From NCBI RefSeq assembly GCF_001431415.1, contig NZ_LDJI01000012.1, forward strand, positions 144,222 to 208,221: a DNA stretch of 64,000 nt, in the 5' to 3' direction. Position 1 is the stretch's first letter, and every line of letters begins with the position of its first letter. This document shows positions 38,725 through 47,011 of the stretch, piece after piece. The notes beneath the pieces were generated by a model. It did not search any database and had not been told where the DNA came from. It saw only the letters and a program-made list of their open reading frames with translations. Source of the stretch: Stenotrophomonas humi (GTDB lineage: Bacteria > Pseudomonadota > Gammaproteobacteria > Xanthomonadales > Xanthomonadaceae). Both the position numbers and the translations under genes were made by a program.

Positions 38725-39873
38725 ATGCCCCGCTCTCGATACCCGCGCACCCCTTTGCTGTTGCTCCCCCTGTTGGCGACCTGCCTCGCGCAGGCCAATG
38801 ACGACGTCACGCTGAAGGCGAGCGGTCGCCTGCATTACCAATTCGCCCATTTCGACAATGATGCGCGAGGCAAACCCGAATGCCATGGCGATGATCTACG
38901 GGCGGCGTGGTTGGCCGTCTTCGGAAAGCTCCACATCGTCGACTACAAATTCGAGGCCGACTTCGCCGGGCACCGACCCGTCGCCCGCGATGCATACATA
39001 GCCCGTAGCATCGGCAACACAACGCTGCTGCTGGGGCAGTTTCAGCCCATCTCCCACCTCGACGACAGAATCAGCTCGAACCACGCGCCCACCATTGAAC
39101 GCAGCTGGTTGATGCAAACCCTGCCCCCGGGCTACCGATTGGGTGTCGGTGCCACCGGTCATCGCGACGGTTGGTTCTGGGGCGCCAGCGCGTACAGCCT
39201 GGAGAGCATTGACGCGTGGAAACACAAAGGCCATGCCGCAGGCTCCCGCCTGGGCTATGCCGCCCGATATTCGCCCGGCCACGTACTGCACCTGGGCATG
39301 ACCGCCGCGCGGGAGGAATACGACCACCCCGGCACCCGTGGCGCCGCGCCGCTGCGCGTACATCCGCGCACGGCCGGCTACTTCGCTGACAACAGCCGTC
39401 TCCCGTTGATCGATTTCCACAGCGGTCGCGATGTGGCGGTGACCAAGCTGGCGGTGGAATCGGCTGGCCTGCACGGTTCGTTCTCCTGGCAAGTTGAGTA
39501 CGGCAACGTCTGCTACAACGACGGCCAGCAGCGCGGCGAGGCCCGGTCCGGCTATGTGCTGGGTAGCTGGGTCCTCACTGGCGAATCGCCGAGCTACGAT
39601 GTCAAAGTTGGCCGCCTCGGCCCGATCAAGCCGGCGCGCAGCAGCGGCGCGTGGGAACTGGAGGTGCAGTACGATCACATCCAGGGCCGCCAATGGCCAC
39701 TGCACCGGCTGCAAGGCGCCGCCGAGGCGTGGACCGTTGGCGTCAACTGGTACGCTCCGCAGTACGTCAGGCTGATGCTGGACTGGACCGACAGCCGCCG
39801 CCGCGATGCACCCGGCGGGCGAACCCTGGACCACACCGGCGTGCTCGCTGGACGGATTCAGTTCGATTTCTGA
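38725..39873 (+). CDS. OprO/OprP-family outer-membrane porin (second copy)
   Basis: A 382-residue precursor, paralogue of the porin at 37065. The signal peptide is MPRSRYPRTPLLLLPLLATCLAQA, followed by ASGRLHYQFAHFDND, DYKFEADFAGHRPVARDAYIARSIGNTTLLLGQFQP and terminal GRIQFDF. The ATG at 38725 was chosen because it starts the signal peptide; the frame is open upstream. The two copies share their strand pattern throughout but differ in loops, so they probably differ in selectivity or expression. Confidence 0.88.
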   Translation: MPRSRYPRTPLLLLPLLATCLAQANDDVTLKASGRLHYQFAHFDNDARGKPECHGDDLRAAWLAVFGKLHIVDYKFEADFAGHRPVARDAYIARSIGNTTLLLGQFQPISHLDDRISSNHAPTIERSWLMQTLPPGYRLGVGATGHRDGWFWGASAYSLESIDAWKHKGHAAGSRLGYAARYSPGHVLHLGMTAAREEYDHPGTRGAAPLRVHPRTAGYFADNSRLPLIDFHSGRDVAVTKLAVESAGLHGSFSWQVEYGNVCYNDGQQRGEARSGYVLGSWVLTGESPSYDVKVGRLGPIKPARSSGAWELEVQYDHIQGRQWPLHRLQGAAEAWTVGVNWYAPQYVRLMLDWTDSRRRDAPGGRTLDHTGVLAGRIQFDF

Positions 39874-39918
39874 CCGCTGCCCTGCCCGATTCCACGCCGG
39901 ACAGCCGGGGCATGATGA

Positions 39919-40019
39919 GAAAATAATTTTCACGCAACCTCTCCTGTGTTACACAATAGGCCCTCATAGCTTCTGATGGCCCAACAACAGGAAGTGATTC
40001 GTGCGGGAAAATTACTTTC
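39919..40019. promoter_or_regulatory. candidate RpiR-type operators before the D-amino-acid genes
   Basis: A perfect palindrome GAAAATAATTTTC (39919-39931) lies 69 nt upstream of the deaminase GTG start. A related sequence GAAAATTACTTTC (11 of 13 identical, 40007-40019) lies inside its first codons. RpiR-family regulators bind paired AT-rich dyads, and one is encoded in this operon, so repression by an upstream site plus a downstream roadblock site is plausible. Confidence 0.55.
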
Positions 40020-41266
40020 AATCCGAAACACTCCTTGTCGGCAAAGGCCTGCCAAGCGCAGGCCCGTGGACGCCGGCAAGCGTCGCCGCGCAGGGGGCAT
40101 CCCTGCTGGATGAAGAGGTCAGCCTGCCCGTTGCCGTCCTGAGCGAGGCAGCACTCCGCCACAACCTGTCATGGATGCGCCGCTTCACTGAGGCCTACGG
40201 CTGCCAGCTGGCGCCGCACGGCAAGACCACCATGAGCCCGGCGCTGTTCCAGATGCAGCTCGATGCCGGCGCCTGGGGCATCACCCTGGCCACCGCGCCA
40301 CAGACGGTGGCCGCCTACGAACACGGTGTGCGTCGTGTGCTGCTCGCCAACCAGTTGGTCGGCAAGGGCAACTTTGAATTGATTGCCAATCTACAGGCCG
40401 CCGATGCCGGCTTCTGGTTTGCCTGTGTGGTGGACAGCGCCGACAACGTCGCCGCGCTGGGCCGCCATTTCCACGCGCGCGGCCAGCAGATCAAAGTGCT
40501 GCTGGAAATCGGCGCTGCCGGTGGCCGTACCGGTGTCCGCGATGACGCGCAGGCCCACGCGGTGCTGGACGAAATCAGCCGCTGGCCCGATGCCGTTGCA
40601 CTGGTCGGCGTGGAAGTCTACGAAGGCGTGGCCAAGGACGAAGCCGGCGTGCGCGCAGTGCTGCAGCGCAGTCTGGCGCAATGGCAGGCCATCCACGCCA
40701 CAGGCGGCTTTGCGCAGTTGCCGGCCATTCTCACCGGTGCCGGCTCGGCCTGGTTTGATGTGGTGGCCGAAGAACTCTCACCGCTGGCAGGCAACACGGA
40801 TGCGCAGGTGGTGTTGCGCCCGGGCTGCTACCTCACCCACGACGTCGGCATCTATCGGCAGGCGGCCCGGCGCATCCACGCCAGCAATCCCGTCGCACGC
40901 GAAATGGGTAGCAGCCTGCGACCGGCGCTGCGGCTGTGGGCGTATGTGCAGTCGTTGCCGGAATCCGGCAAGGCCATCATCGCGCTGGGCAAGCGCGATG
41001 CCGCGTTCGATGCCGGCTTCCCGGTACCGGCGCTGCATCACCGCCCCGGCAACGCCGTACCGGTGAATGCCCCGGCGCATTGGCAGATCAGCGCGATGAT
41101 GGACCAGCACGCTTTCCTCGACGTGCGCGACGGCGATGACCTGCGCGTGGGCGACCTGCTGTGCTTCGATATCTCCCACCCCTGCCTGACCTTCGACAAG
41201 TGGCGCCACCTGTTGGTGGTTGATGACGCACACCGCGTCATCGGCGCCGTTTCCACGCAGTTCTGA
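40001..41266 (+). CDS. PLP-dependent D-amino-acid deaminase (D-serine deaminase-like)
   Basis: A 421-residue alanine-racemase-fold enzyme of the D-threonine aldolase / eukaryotic-type D-serine dehydratase family. The N-terminal barrel carries the PLP lysine in LAPHGKTTMSP, with GAAGGRTGV in the barrel. The C-terminal beta domain has the zinc/active-site segment MMDQHAFL and DISHPCLTFDKW. The start is GTG with GGAAG 8-12 nt upstream. It would convert a D-amino acid to its 2-oxo acid and ammonia, with enamine/imine released to RidA encoded four genes on. It is first in a five-gene operon. Confidence 0.85.
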   Translation: MRENYFQSETLLVGKGLPSAGPWTPASVAAQGASLLDEEVSLPVAVLSEAALRHNLSWMRRFTEAYGCQLAPHGKTTMSPALFQMQLDAGAWGITLATAPQTVAAYEHGVRRVLLANQLVGKGNFELIANLQAADAGFWFACVVDSADNVAALGRHFHARGQQIKVLLEIGAAGGRTGVRDDAQAHAVLDEISRWPDAVALVGVEVYEGVAKDEAGVRAVLQRSLAQWQAIHATGGFAQLPAILTGAGSAWFDVVAEELSPLAGNTDAQVVLRPGCYLTHDVGIYRQAARRIHASNPVAREMGSSLRPALRLWAYVQSLPESGKAIIALGKRDAAFDAGFPVPALHHRPGNAVPVNAPAHWQISAMMDQHAFLDVRDGDDLRVGDLLCFDISHPCLTFDKWRHLLVVDDAHRVIGAVSTQF

Positions 41267-41291
41267 CCGCCGACACCCGGGGCCTGTACGC

Positions 41292-42647
41292 ATGACCGAC
41301 GGAAACCTGCTGTTGATCTACGCCGCGTTGTCGATCCTGGCGCTGATCGTGTTGATTGCCCGCTTCCGCCTCAACCCCTTCATCAGCGTCACGCTGGTTT
41401 CGGTGGGCCTTGCACTGCTGGCCGGCATGCCCGCGCCGGAGATCCTGCCGGCCTACGAACAGGGCGTGGGCAAGACCCTGGGGCACATCGCGCTGATCGT
41501 CGCGCTGGGCACCATGCTCGGCAAGATGATGGCCGAGTCGGGCGGCGCCGAGCGCATCGCGCGCACCATGATCGCCCGCTTCGGGCCGAAGAACGTGCAT
41601 TGGGCAATGATGCTGATCGCCTTCTGCATCGGCCTGCCGATCTTCTTCGAAGTCGGCTTCGTGCTGCTGATTCCGATCGCGCTCAACGTCGCCCGCCGCA
41701 CCGGCGTGCCGTTGTTGCTGGTAGGCCTGCCGATGGTCGCCGGCCTGTCCGTTGTCCACGGACTGGTGCCCCCCCACCCGGCGGCGATGTTGGCGGTGAG
41801 CGCGTATGGCGCCGATGTCGGGCGCACCGTGTTCTATGCGCTGATTGTCGGCCTGCCCACCGCCGCATTGGCCGGCCCGGTGTTTGCCAAGTTCGTCGCG
41901 CCGCGTGTGACGTTGCCCGCACACAACCCGATGGAAGCGGCGTTGCTGGACGACGGCCACAGCCGCATTCCCGATGACCAGCTGCCCGGCTTCGGTATCA
42001 CCATCGCCACGCTGTTGTTGCCGGTGCTGCTGATGCTGCTGGGCGGCTGGGCCGACCAGATCGCCACGCCCGGCTCGCCCTTGAACCATGGCCTGCGCTT
42101 CATCGGCCACTCGGTGGTGGCGCTGCTGCTGGCCACACTGATGAGTTTCATCACCCTGGGCCTGATGCGCGGCTTCACCCGCGAGCACATCCTCAAGTTC
42201 TCGCAGGAGTGCCTGGCACCCACCGCTGCGATCACCCTGCTGGTCGGTGCCGGCGGCGGGCTCAATGGCATTCTGGTGCACACCGGCGTGGCCAGCGAAA
42301 TCATCGGCCTGTCGCAGCGTTTCGAGCTTTCACCGCTGCTGATGGGCTGGACCATGGCCGCATTGATGCGCGTGGCCACCGGTTCGGCCACCGTGGCCAT
42401 GACCACCGCCTCGGGCATCGTCGCACCCATCGCCGCGGCCATGGGCTACGCCCACCCGGAGCTGCTGGTGCTGGCCACAGGTGCCGGTTCAGTGGTGCTG
42501 TCGCACGTCAACGACGGCGGCTTCTGGCTGGTCAAGGAATACTTCAACATGAGCGTGGCCCAGACCTTCAAGACCTGGACCGTGCTTGAAACCCTCATCT
42601 CCGTCATCGCCCTGTCGTTGGTGATGGCCCTCTCGACGGTGATTTGA
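41292..42647 (+). CDS. GntP-family permease (probable D-amino-acid/D-serine importer)
   Basis: A 451-residue inner-membrane transporter with about twelve helices, related to the gluconate/DsdX family. LGTMLGKMMAESGGAERIARTMI and VHGLVPPHPAAMLAV are family signatures. The start at 41292 lies 25 nt after the deaminase stop. Since DsdX of E. coli is a GntP-family D-serine permease and this gene is flanked by D-amino-acid enzymes, uptake of D-amino acids or N-acyl derivatives is more likely than gluconate. That is inference from context. Confidence 0.85.
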   Translation: MTDGNLLLIYAALSILALIVLIARFRLNPFISVTLVSVGLALLAGMPAPEILPAYEQGVGKTLGHIALIVALGTMLGKMMAESGGAERIARTMIARFGPKNVHWAMMLIAFCIGLPIFFEVGFVLLIPIALNVARRTGVPLLLVGLPMVAGLSVVHGLVPPHPAAMLAVSAYGADVGRTVFYALIVGLPTAALAGPVFAKFVAPRVTLPAHNPMEAALLDDGHSRIPDDQLPGFGITIATLLLPVLLMLLGGWADQIATPGSPLNHGLRFIGHSVVALLLATLMSFITLGLMRGFTREHILKFSQECLAPTAAITLLVGAGGGLNGILVHTGVASEIIGLSQRFELSPLLMGWTMAALMRVATGSATVAMTTASGIVAPIAAAMGYAHPELLVLATGAGSVVLSHVNDGGFWLVKEYFNMSVAQTFKTWTVLETLISVIALSLVMALSTVI

Positions 42648-42650
42648 ACC

Positions 42651-43526
42651 ATGTCCCAGAACACGTTCGATATCGTCTACGAACTGCGGCAGCGCCGGCA
42701 CGAGTTCAGCCCGGTGGAAGCACGCATTGCCGCGGCCATCCTTGCCGACGTGGACGCCGCTGCACAGTACGGCGTCAGTGAACTGGCCGAACGCGCCGAA
42801 GTCAGCGCCGCCGCCATCTCGCGGTTTGCCAAGGCGTTGGGCTGCGAGCACGTGCGCGAACTGCGCGCGCGTCTGGCGTCTGCCAGTGCGGTCGGCAAGC
42901 GTTTCCTTGAGCAGCAGAACGCACCGCCGGTTTCCGCGCTGTATGCGCAGATCTGCGATGACATCCAGGAAAGCCTGCGCCACAACATCGCCAACCTGAA
43001 GGAAGACGTGGTGCAGGGCCTGGCCGATGCATTGTGCAGCGCGCGGATGATCCACATCTTCGGCCTGGGCGGGTGCTCGACCGTGTTCGCGCAGGAAATG
43101 CAAAGCCGGCTGGTACGTTTTGGTCGACCGGTGGCGGCCTGCAGCGACGCGCTGATGATGAAGATCATCGCCGCCACGCTCGGCCCGGACGACCTGGTGC
43201 TCGCATTGTCGGTCAGCGGCATCACCCCGGAGATCGTCTCGGCGGTGGACATCGCCCGCACCTATGGTGCGCGTGTCGGCGCCATCACCCAGGCCAATAC
43301 CGAACTGTCCGAGCGCAGCGACTGGCTGTTGCCGATCCAGATCGAGGAAACCGATTTCGTGTTCAAGCCCTCGGCGTCGCGCTACGCGATGATGCTCGCC
43401 ATCGACGTGCTGGCCACCACCACCGCGCTCAACGGCGCCAATGCCAACCACGAGCACCTGCGCCGCATCAAGCTGGCCCTGGACCGCCACCGTGGCGGCG
43501 ACTCGCGCCTGCCGCTGGGTGATTGA
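42651..43526 (+). CDS. RpiR-family regulator with SIS domain
   Basis: A 291-residue regulator with an N-terminal HTH_6 domain (FSPVEARIAAAILADVDAAAQYGVSELAERAEVSAAAISRFAKALG) and a C-terminal SIS sugar-isomerase fold (IHIFGLGGCSTVFAQEM, VLALSVSGITPEIVSAVDIA). SIS regulators usually sense phosphosugars; here the operon concerns D-amino acids, so the effector is unclear. It follows the permease by 3 nt. Palindromes at 39919 and 40007 are its candidate operators. Confidence 0.88.
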   Translation: MSQNTFDIVYELRQRRHEFSPVEARIAAAILADVDAAAQYGVSELAERAEVSAAAISRFAKALGCEHVRELRARLASASAVGKRFLEQQNAPPVSALYAQICDDIQESLRHNIANLKEDVVQGLADALCSARMIHIFGLGGCSTVFAQEMQSRLVRFGRPVAACSDALMMKIIAATLGPDDLVLALSVSGITPEIVSAVDIARTYGARVGAITQANTELSERSDWLLPIQIEETDFVFKPSASRYAMMLAIDVLATTTALNGANANHEHLRRIKLALDRHRGGDSRLPLGD

Positions 43527-43529
43527 TCA

Positions 43530-44966
43530 ATGCATGACGTTCTGATCCGCGACGCCCTGATTCTCGATGGCAGCGACCAGCCGGGCGTGCTCGGCAATGT
43601 CGCCATCCGCGATGGCCGCATCGTCGCCATTGGCCAGTGCGACGGCGACGCCGCGCAGGTCATCGATGCCCGCGGCCTGGCACTGGCACCGGGCTTCATC
43701 GATGTGCATACGCATGACGACCTGGAAGTGATCCGCAATCCGGACATGGCCAGCAAGTTGTCGCAGGGCGTGACCACCGTGGTGGTCGGCAACTGCGGAA
43801 TCAGTGCCAGCCCGGTACGCATCCGCAATGCCGTACCGGACCCGATGAACCTGCTCGGCGACGCCAGCGACTTCCGCTATCCCGACTTCGCCAGTTATCG
43901 GGACGCGGTACAGCGCGCGCGACCGGCGGTAAACGTTGCCGCACTGGTCGGCCATACCGCGCTGCGGCAGAACCACATGGACCGGCTCGACCGCACCGCC
44001 ACGGCGGACGAGATCATCGCCATGCGCACGCAGCTGCGCCACAGTCTGGCACAGGGCGCGCTGGGCCTGAGCAGCGGCCTGGCCTATGCATCGGCCTACA
44101 GCGCGGCTGCGTCCGAAGTGAGCGAGCTCGCGCTGGAGCTGCCCCAGGGCGGCCTGTATGCCACGCACCTGCGCGATGAATTCGCCGGCATCCTCGAGGC
44201 GATGGAAGAAGCGTTCGACGCCGCACGCGCCCCGCAGGCCAGCGTGCGCGTATCGCACCTCAAATGCGCCGGCATCGACAACTGGGGCCGCAGCCGCGAA
44301 GTGCTCGACTACCTGCAGACCACCTCCAGTGATCAGGACGTGGCCTGTGATTGCTACCCGTATGCCGCCAGCGCCTCGACCCTGGACCTGAAACAGGTCA
44401 CCGATGCCTACGACATCCTGATCACCTGGTCCGAATCCGAGCCGGCACAGGGTGGCCGTCTGCTGGCGGATATCGCCGCCGACTGGAACCTGCCACTGAT
44501 GGACGCCGCCATCCGCCTGCAACCGGCTGGTGCGGTGTATCACTGCATGGACGAGGCCGATGTGCGCAGCATCCTCAGTCATCCGCTGACGATGATCGGC
44601 TCCGACGGCCTGCCGCGCGATCCCCGCCCGCATCCGCGCCTGTGGGGCACCTTCCCACGCGTGCTCGGCCACTATGCCCGTGACGAACAGTTGTTCCCAC
44701 TGCATACCGCCGTGCACAAGATGACCGGCCTGCCCGCCTCGCGCTTTTCGATGGGTGCACGCGGCCATATCCGCGAGGGCTGGTGCGCGGACCTGGTGCT
44801 GTTCGATCCCGCGCGCGTACGTGATACCGCCAGTTTCCACGACCCGATCCGCGCTGCCGAAGGCATTGAGGCGGTCTGGGTGAACGGCCGGCTCGCCTAT
44901 GACGGCCGCAACGTCATCGCCCACCCGGGGCGTTTCATCACGCCAGAAGCATCACCGGCGATCTGA
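43530..44966 (+). CDS. N-acyl-D-amino-acid deacylase (D-aminoacylase)
   Basis: A 478-residue amidohydrolase of the D-aminoacylase family, hydrolysing N-acyl-D-amino acids to free D-amino acids. The metal-binding N-terminal motif is GFIDVHTHDD, with VGNCGIS, THLRDE, SHLKCAG and the late GSDGLPRDPRPHPRLWGTFPRVL block all conserved. It lies 3 nt after the RpiR gene. It supplies substrate for the deaminase that heads the operon. Confidence 0.9.
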   Translation: MHDVLIRDALILDGSDQPGVLGNVAIRDGRIVAIGQCDGDAAQVIDARGLALAPGFIDVHTHDDLEVIRNPDMASKLSQGVTTVVVGNCGISASPVRIRNAVPDPMNLLGDASDFRYPDFASYRDAVQRARPAVNVAALVGHTALRQNHMDRLDRTATADEIIAMRTQLRHSLAQGALGLSSGLAYASAYSAAASEVSELALELPQGGLYATHLRDEFAGILEAMEEAFDAARAPQASVRVSHLKCAGIDNWGRSREVLDYLQTTSSDQDVACDCYPYAASASTLDLKQVTDAYDILITWSESEPAQGGRLLADIAADWNLPLMDAAIRLQPAGAVYHCMDEADVRSILSHPLTMIGSDGLPRDPRPHPRLWGTFPRVLGHYARDEQLFPLHTAVHKMTGLPASRFSMGARGHIREGWCADLVLFDPARVRDTASFHDPIRAAEGIEAVWVNGRLAYDGRNVIAHPGRFITPEASPAI

Positions 44967-44999
44967 ATCTCCATCCGGCAACAACATCGAGGAACATCC

Positions 45000-45398
45000 A
45001 TGAGTGACATCAAACGCTACGGCGCTGAAGGTGGCGTTGGCCAGGGCAAGCAGCACATGCCGTTCTCGCGCGCGGTCGAAGCCGATGGCTGGCTGTATGT
45101 GTCCGGCCAGGTCCCCATGCGCGATGGCGAGCTGGTGGCAGGCACCGTCACCGAGCAATCGCATGTGGTCATCGGCAACGTGCTGGCGATCCTGGAAGAA
45201 GCCGGCTATGGCGCCGAGCACGTGGTCCGCTGCGGCGTATGGCTGGATGACGCACGTGACTTCTATGCTTTCAATGGCGTGTTCAAGCACTACTTCGGCG
45301 AGAACCCGCCGGCCCGCGCCTGTGTCGAGAGCCGCATGGTGGTGGATTGCAAGGTGGAAGTGGACTGCATCGCCTACAAGCGCCCGCAGCGCGATTGA
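45000..45398 (+). CDS. ridA: RidA-family enamine/imine deaminase
   Basis: A 132-residue YjgF/YER057c/UK114 protein. It hydrolyses reactive enamine/imine intermediates released by PLP-dependent dehydratases and deaminases. The active-site arginine is in NPPARACVESRM, and the family beta-sheet segments LYVSGQVPM and CKVEVDCIAY are present. AGGAA lies 8 nt before the ATG. As the last gene of the D-amino-acid operon it would quench the product of the deaminase encoded at 40001. Confidence 0.88.
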   Translation: MSDIKRYGAEGGVGQGKQHMPFSRAVEADGWLYVSGQVPMRDGELVAGTVTEQSHVVIGNVLAILEEAGYGAEHVVRCGVWLDDARDFYAFNGVFKHYFGENPPARACVESRMVVDCKVEVDCIAYKRPQRD

Positions 45399-45720
45399 GT
45401 GACGTCGAGGCGGGGTTGCAGGCAGTAGACCCAAAACCGCCCTCCCCAGCTCAACCCTCCCCTTCGCTGACGCGAAAGGGAGGGAGCAGAAGCGGCCTGC
45501 GCTACAAGCTGGCGTAAACACCTGCATCCGCAAAGTGCAGGCAGCAAACCCTGCTGGCGGGCTCCCAAGTCCCACCAAAACAGCGTATTCAGCTGCATCG
45601 AAACCCGTGTTGAATCCGGTTCCGGCGCCAGCCTCCACCGCACAACGACCACAGCCCGCTATTGATATTGTCCCCTGAGCCGGACAAAGTCCGTGTCCCG
45701 CTGGTTGAGGTACCCGCTCC
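45399..45720. other. intergenic space with hairpin repeats before gltS
   Basis: 322 nt with no gene. A 13-bp hairpin with one mismatch, CCCTCCCCTTCGC-tgac-GCGAAAGGGAGGG (45455-45484), belongs to the window's dispersed GC-rich palindromes and may terminate the operon. Nearer gltS, CGGAC-aaa-GTCCG (45681-45693) is a possible regulator site in the promoter region. No riboswitch was recognised. Confidence 0.5.
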
Positions 45721-46926
45721 ATGATCCAACTTGATGCCGTGCAGACGGTGGCCTTCGCCGGCCTGACCCTGTTCGCTGGCTACGCCTTGTGTCGTGCCAT
45801 TCCCGTTTTCCGCCGCTACAACCTGCCGGAACCCGTCGTGGGTGGCCTGCTGGTCGCACTGGCCGTGTGGTGGGCACATGGCCAGCAGGTGACCCTGTTC
45901 GAGCTGGACACCACGCTCAAGACACCTTTGATGGTGGCCTTCTTCACCACCTTGGGCATCAATGCCAGCGTTCGGTTGCTGCGTGTCAGCGGTAAGCAGG
46001 TGATGCTGTTCCTGCTGATCGCCAGCGTGTTCGCGGTGTTGCAGAACCTGATCGGCATCAGCGTGGCCAAGCTGTTTGGCCTGAATCCGATGTTCGGCGT
46101 GCTGGCCGGCTCGGCCACGCTCACCGGCGGCCCGGCCACCGGCCTGGCGTTTGCACCGCACTTCGAAGCAGCCGGACTGGTCGGCGCCGAAAGCCTGGCA
46201 GTGACCGCGGCAATGGCCGGCATCATCTGCGGCGGCCTGGTCGGCGGCCCGGTGATCACGGTGTTGATGCAGCGCTTCAAGGTGCAGCACCCCAACAAGA
46301 AGGTCACCGAAGCCGAGCAGCTTGCCGAAGAATCGGTGGTCGTGCGCTACCCCAGCGAGTCGGCGCGCGAGTTTGATGCGCTCAAGAGCATCGTCGTGCT
46401 GCTGATGGCAATGTGGCTGGGCGTGTGGGTCGGCAAGGGCTTCGAGGGCATTGGCCTGACCCTGCCCACCTACATCGGCGCAATGCTGGTCGGCGCGGTG
46501 ATCCGCAACATTGACGACTACACCGGCTGGATCAAGCTGTCGGTGCCAACCACCGATCTGATCGGCAACATCTGCCTGGCGTTGTTCCTGGCCATCGCAC
46601 TGATGGACCTCAAACTCTGGGAACTGGCCGGCATGGGCCTGCCGTTGCTGGTCAACCTGATCATCCAGGTGTCGGTGGTGGCGCTGTTCGCGGTGCCGAT
46701 CTACTGGCTGATGGGCCGTGATTACGACGCAGCAGTGATGGGCGGCGGCTTCATCGGCTTCATGCTCGGCACCACTGCCAATGCAATGGCGGTGATGCGT
46801 CGCCTGGCACAGCGTTATGGGCCGGCGCCGCGTGCGTTCCTGGTGGCACCGTTGGTGGGCGCGTTCTTCATCGACTTCATCAACGCGCTGATCATCACCG
46901 GCTTCCTCAACTTCTGGCCACACTGA
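45721..46926 (+). CDS. gltS: sodium/glutamate symporter
   Basis: Inner-membrane Na+-coupled glutamate importer. At 401 residues it equals E. coli GltS in length. The two inverted pore-loop motifs GSATLTGGPATGLAFAP and GGGFIGFMLGTTANAMAVM are present among about ten helices. It starts with ATG after GAGG. It stands between the D-amino-acid operon and a DadA-like oxidase, so this stretch gathers amino-acid uptake and catabolism. Confidence 0.93.
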   Translation: MIQLDAVQTVAFAGLTLFAGYALCRAIPVFRRYNLPEPVVGGLLVALAVWWAHGQQVTLFELDTTLKTPLMVAFFTTLGINASVRLLRVSGKQVMLFLLIASVFAVLQNLIGISVAKLFGLNPMFGVLAGSATLTGGPATGLAFAPHFEAAGLVGAESLAVTAAMAGIICGGLVGGPVITVLMQRFKVQHPNKKVTEAEQLAEESVVVRYPSESAREFDALKSIVVLLMAMWLGVWVGKGFEGIGLTLPTYIGAMLVGAVIRNIDDYTGWIKLSVPTTDLIGNICLALFLAIALMDLKLWELAGMGLPLLVNLIIQVSVVALFAVPIYWLMGRDYDAAVMGGGFIGFMLGTTANAMAVMRRLAQRYGPAPRAFLVAPLVGAFFIDFINALIITGFLNFWPH

Positions 46927-46939
46927 GGGCCGGTTCCGT

Positions 46940-46973
46940 GCGCTGCACCCGCACCAAGTGCGCGGGTCAGCGC
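46940..46973 (+). repeat. hairpin between gltS and the DadA-like gene
   Basis: A 12-bp stem with one bulged base: GCGCTG plus ACCCGC pair with GCGGGT plus CAGCGC across a 9-nt loop. It follows gltS by 13 nt but lacks a T tract, so it could be a transcript-stabilising or weak terminator structure. Confidence 0.5.
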
Positions 46974-47011
46974 GACAATGGGCGATATCGCTCGCTCTGT
47001 GTTGTCTGCCC

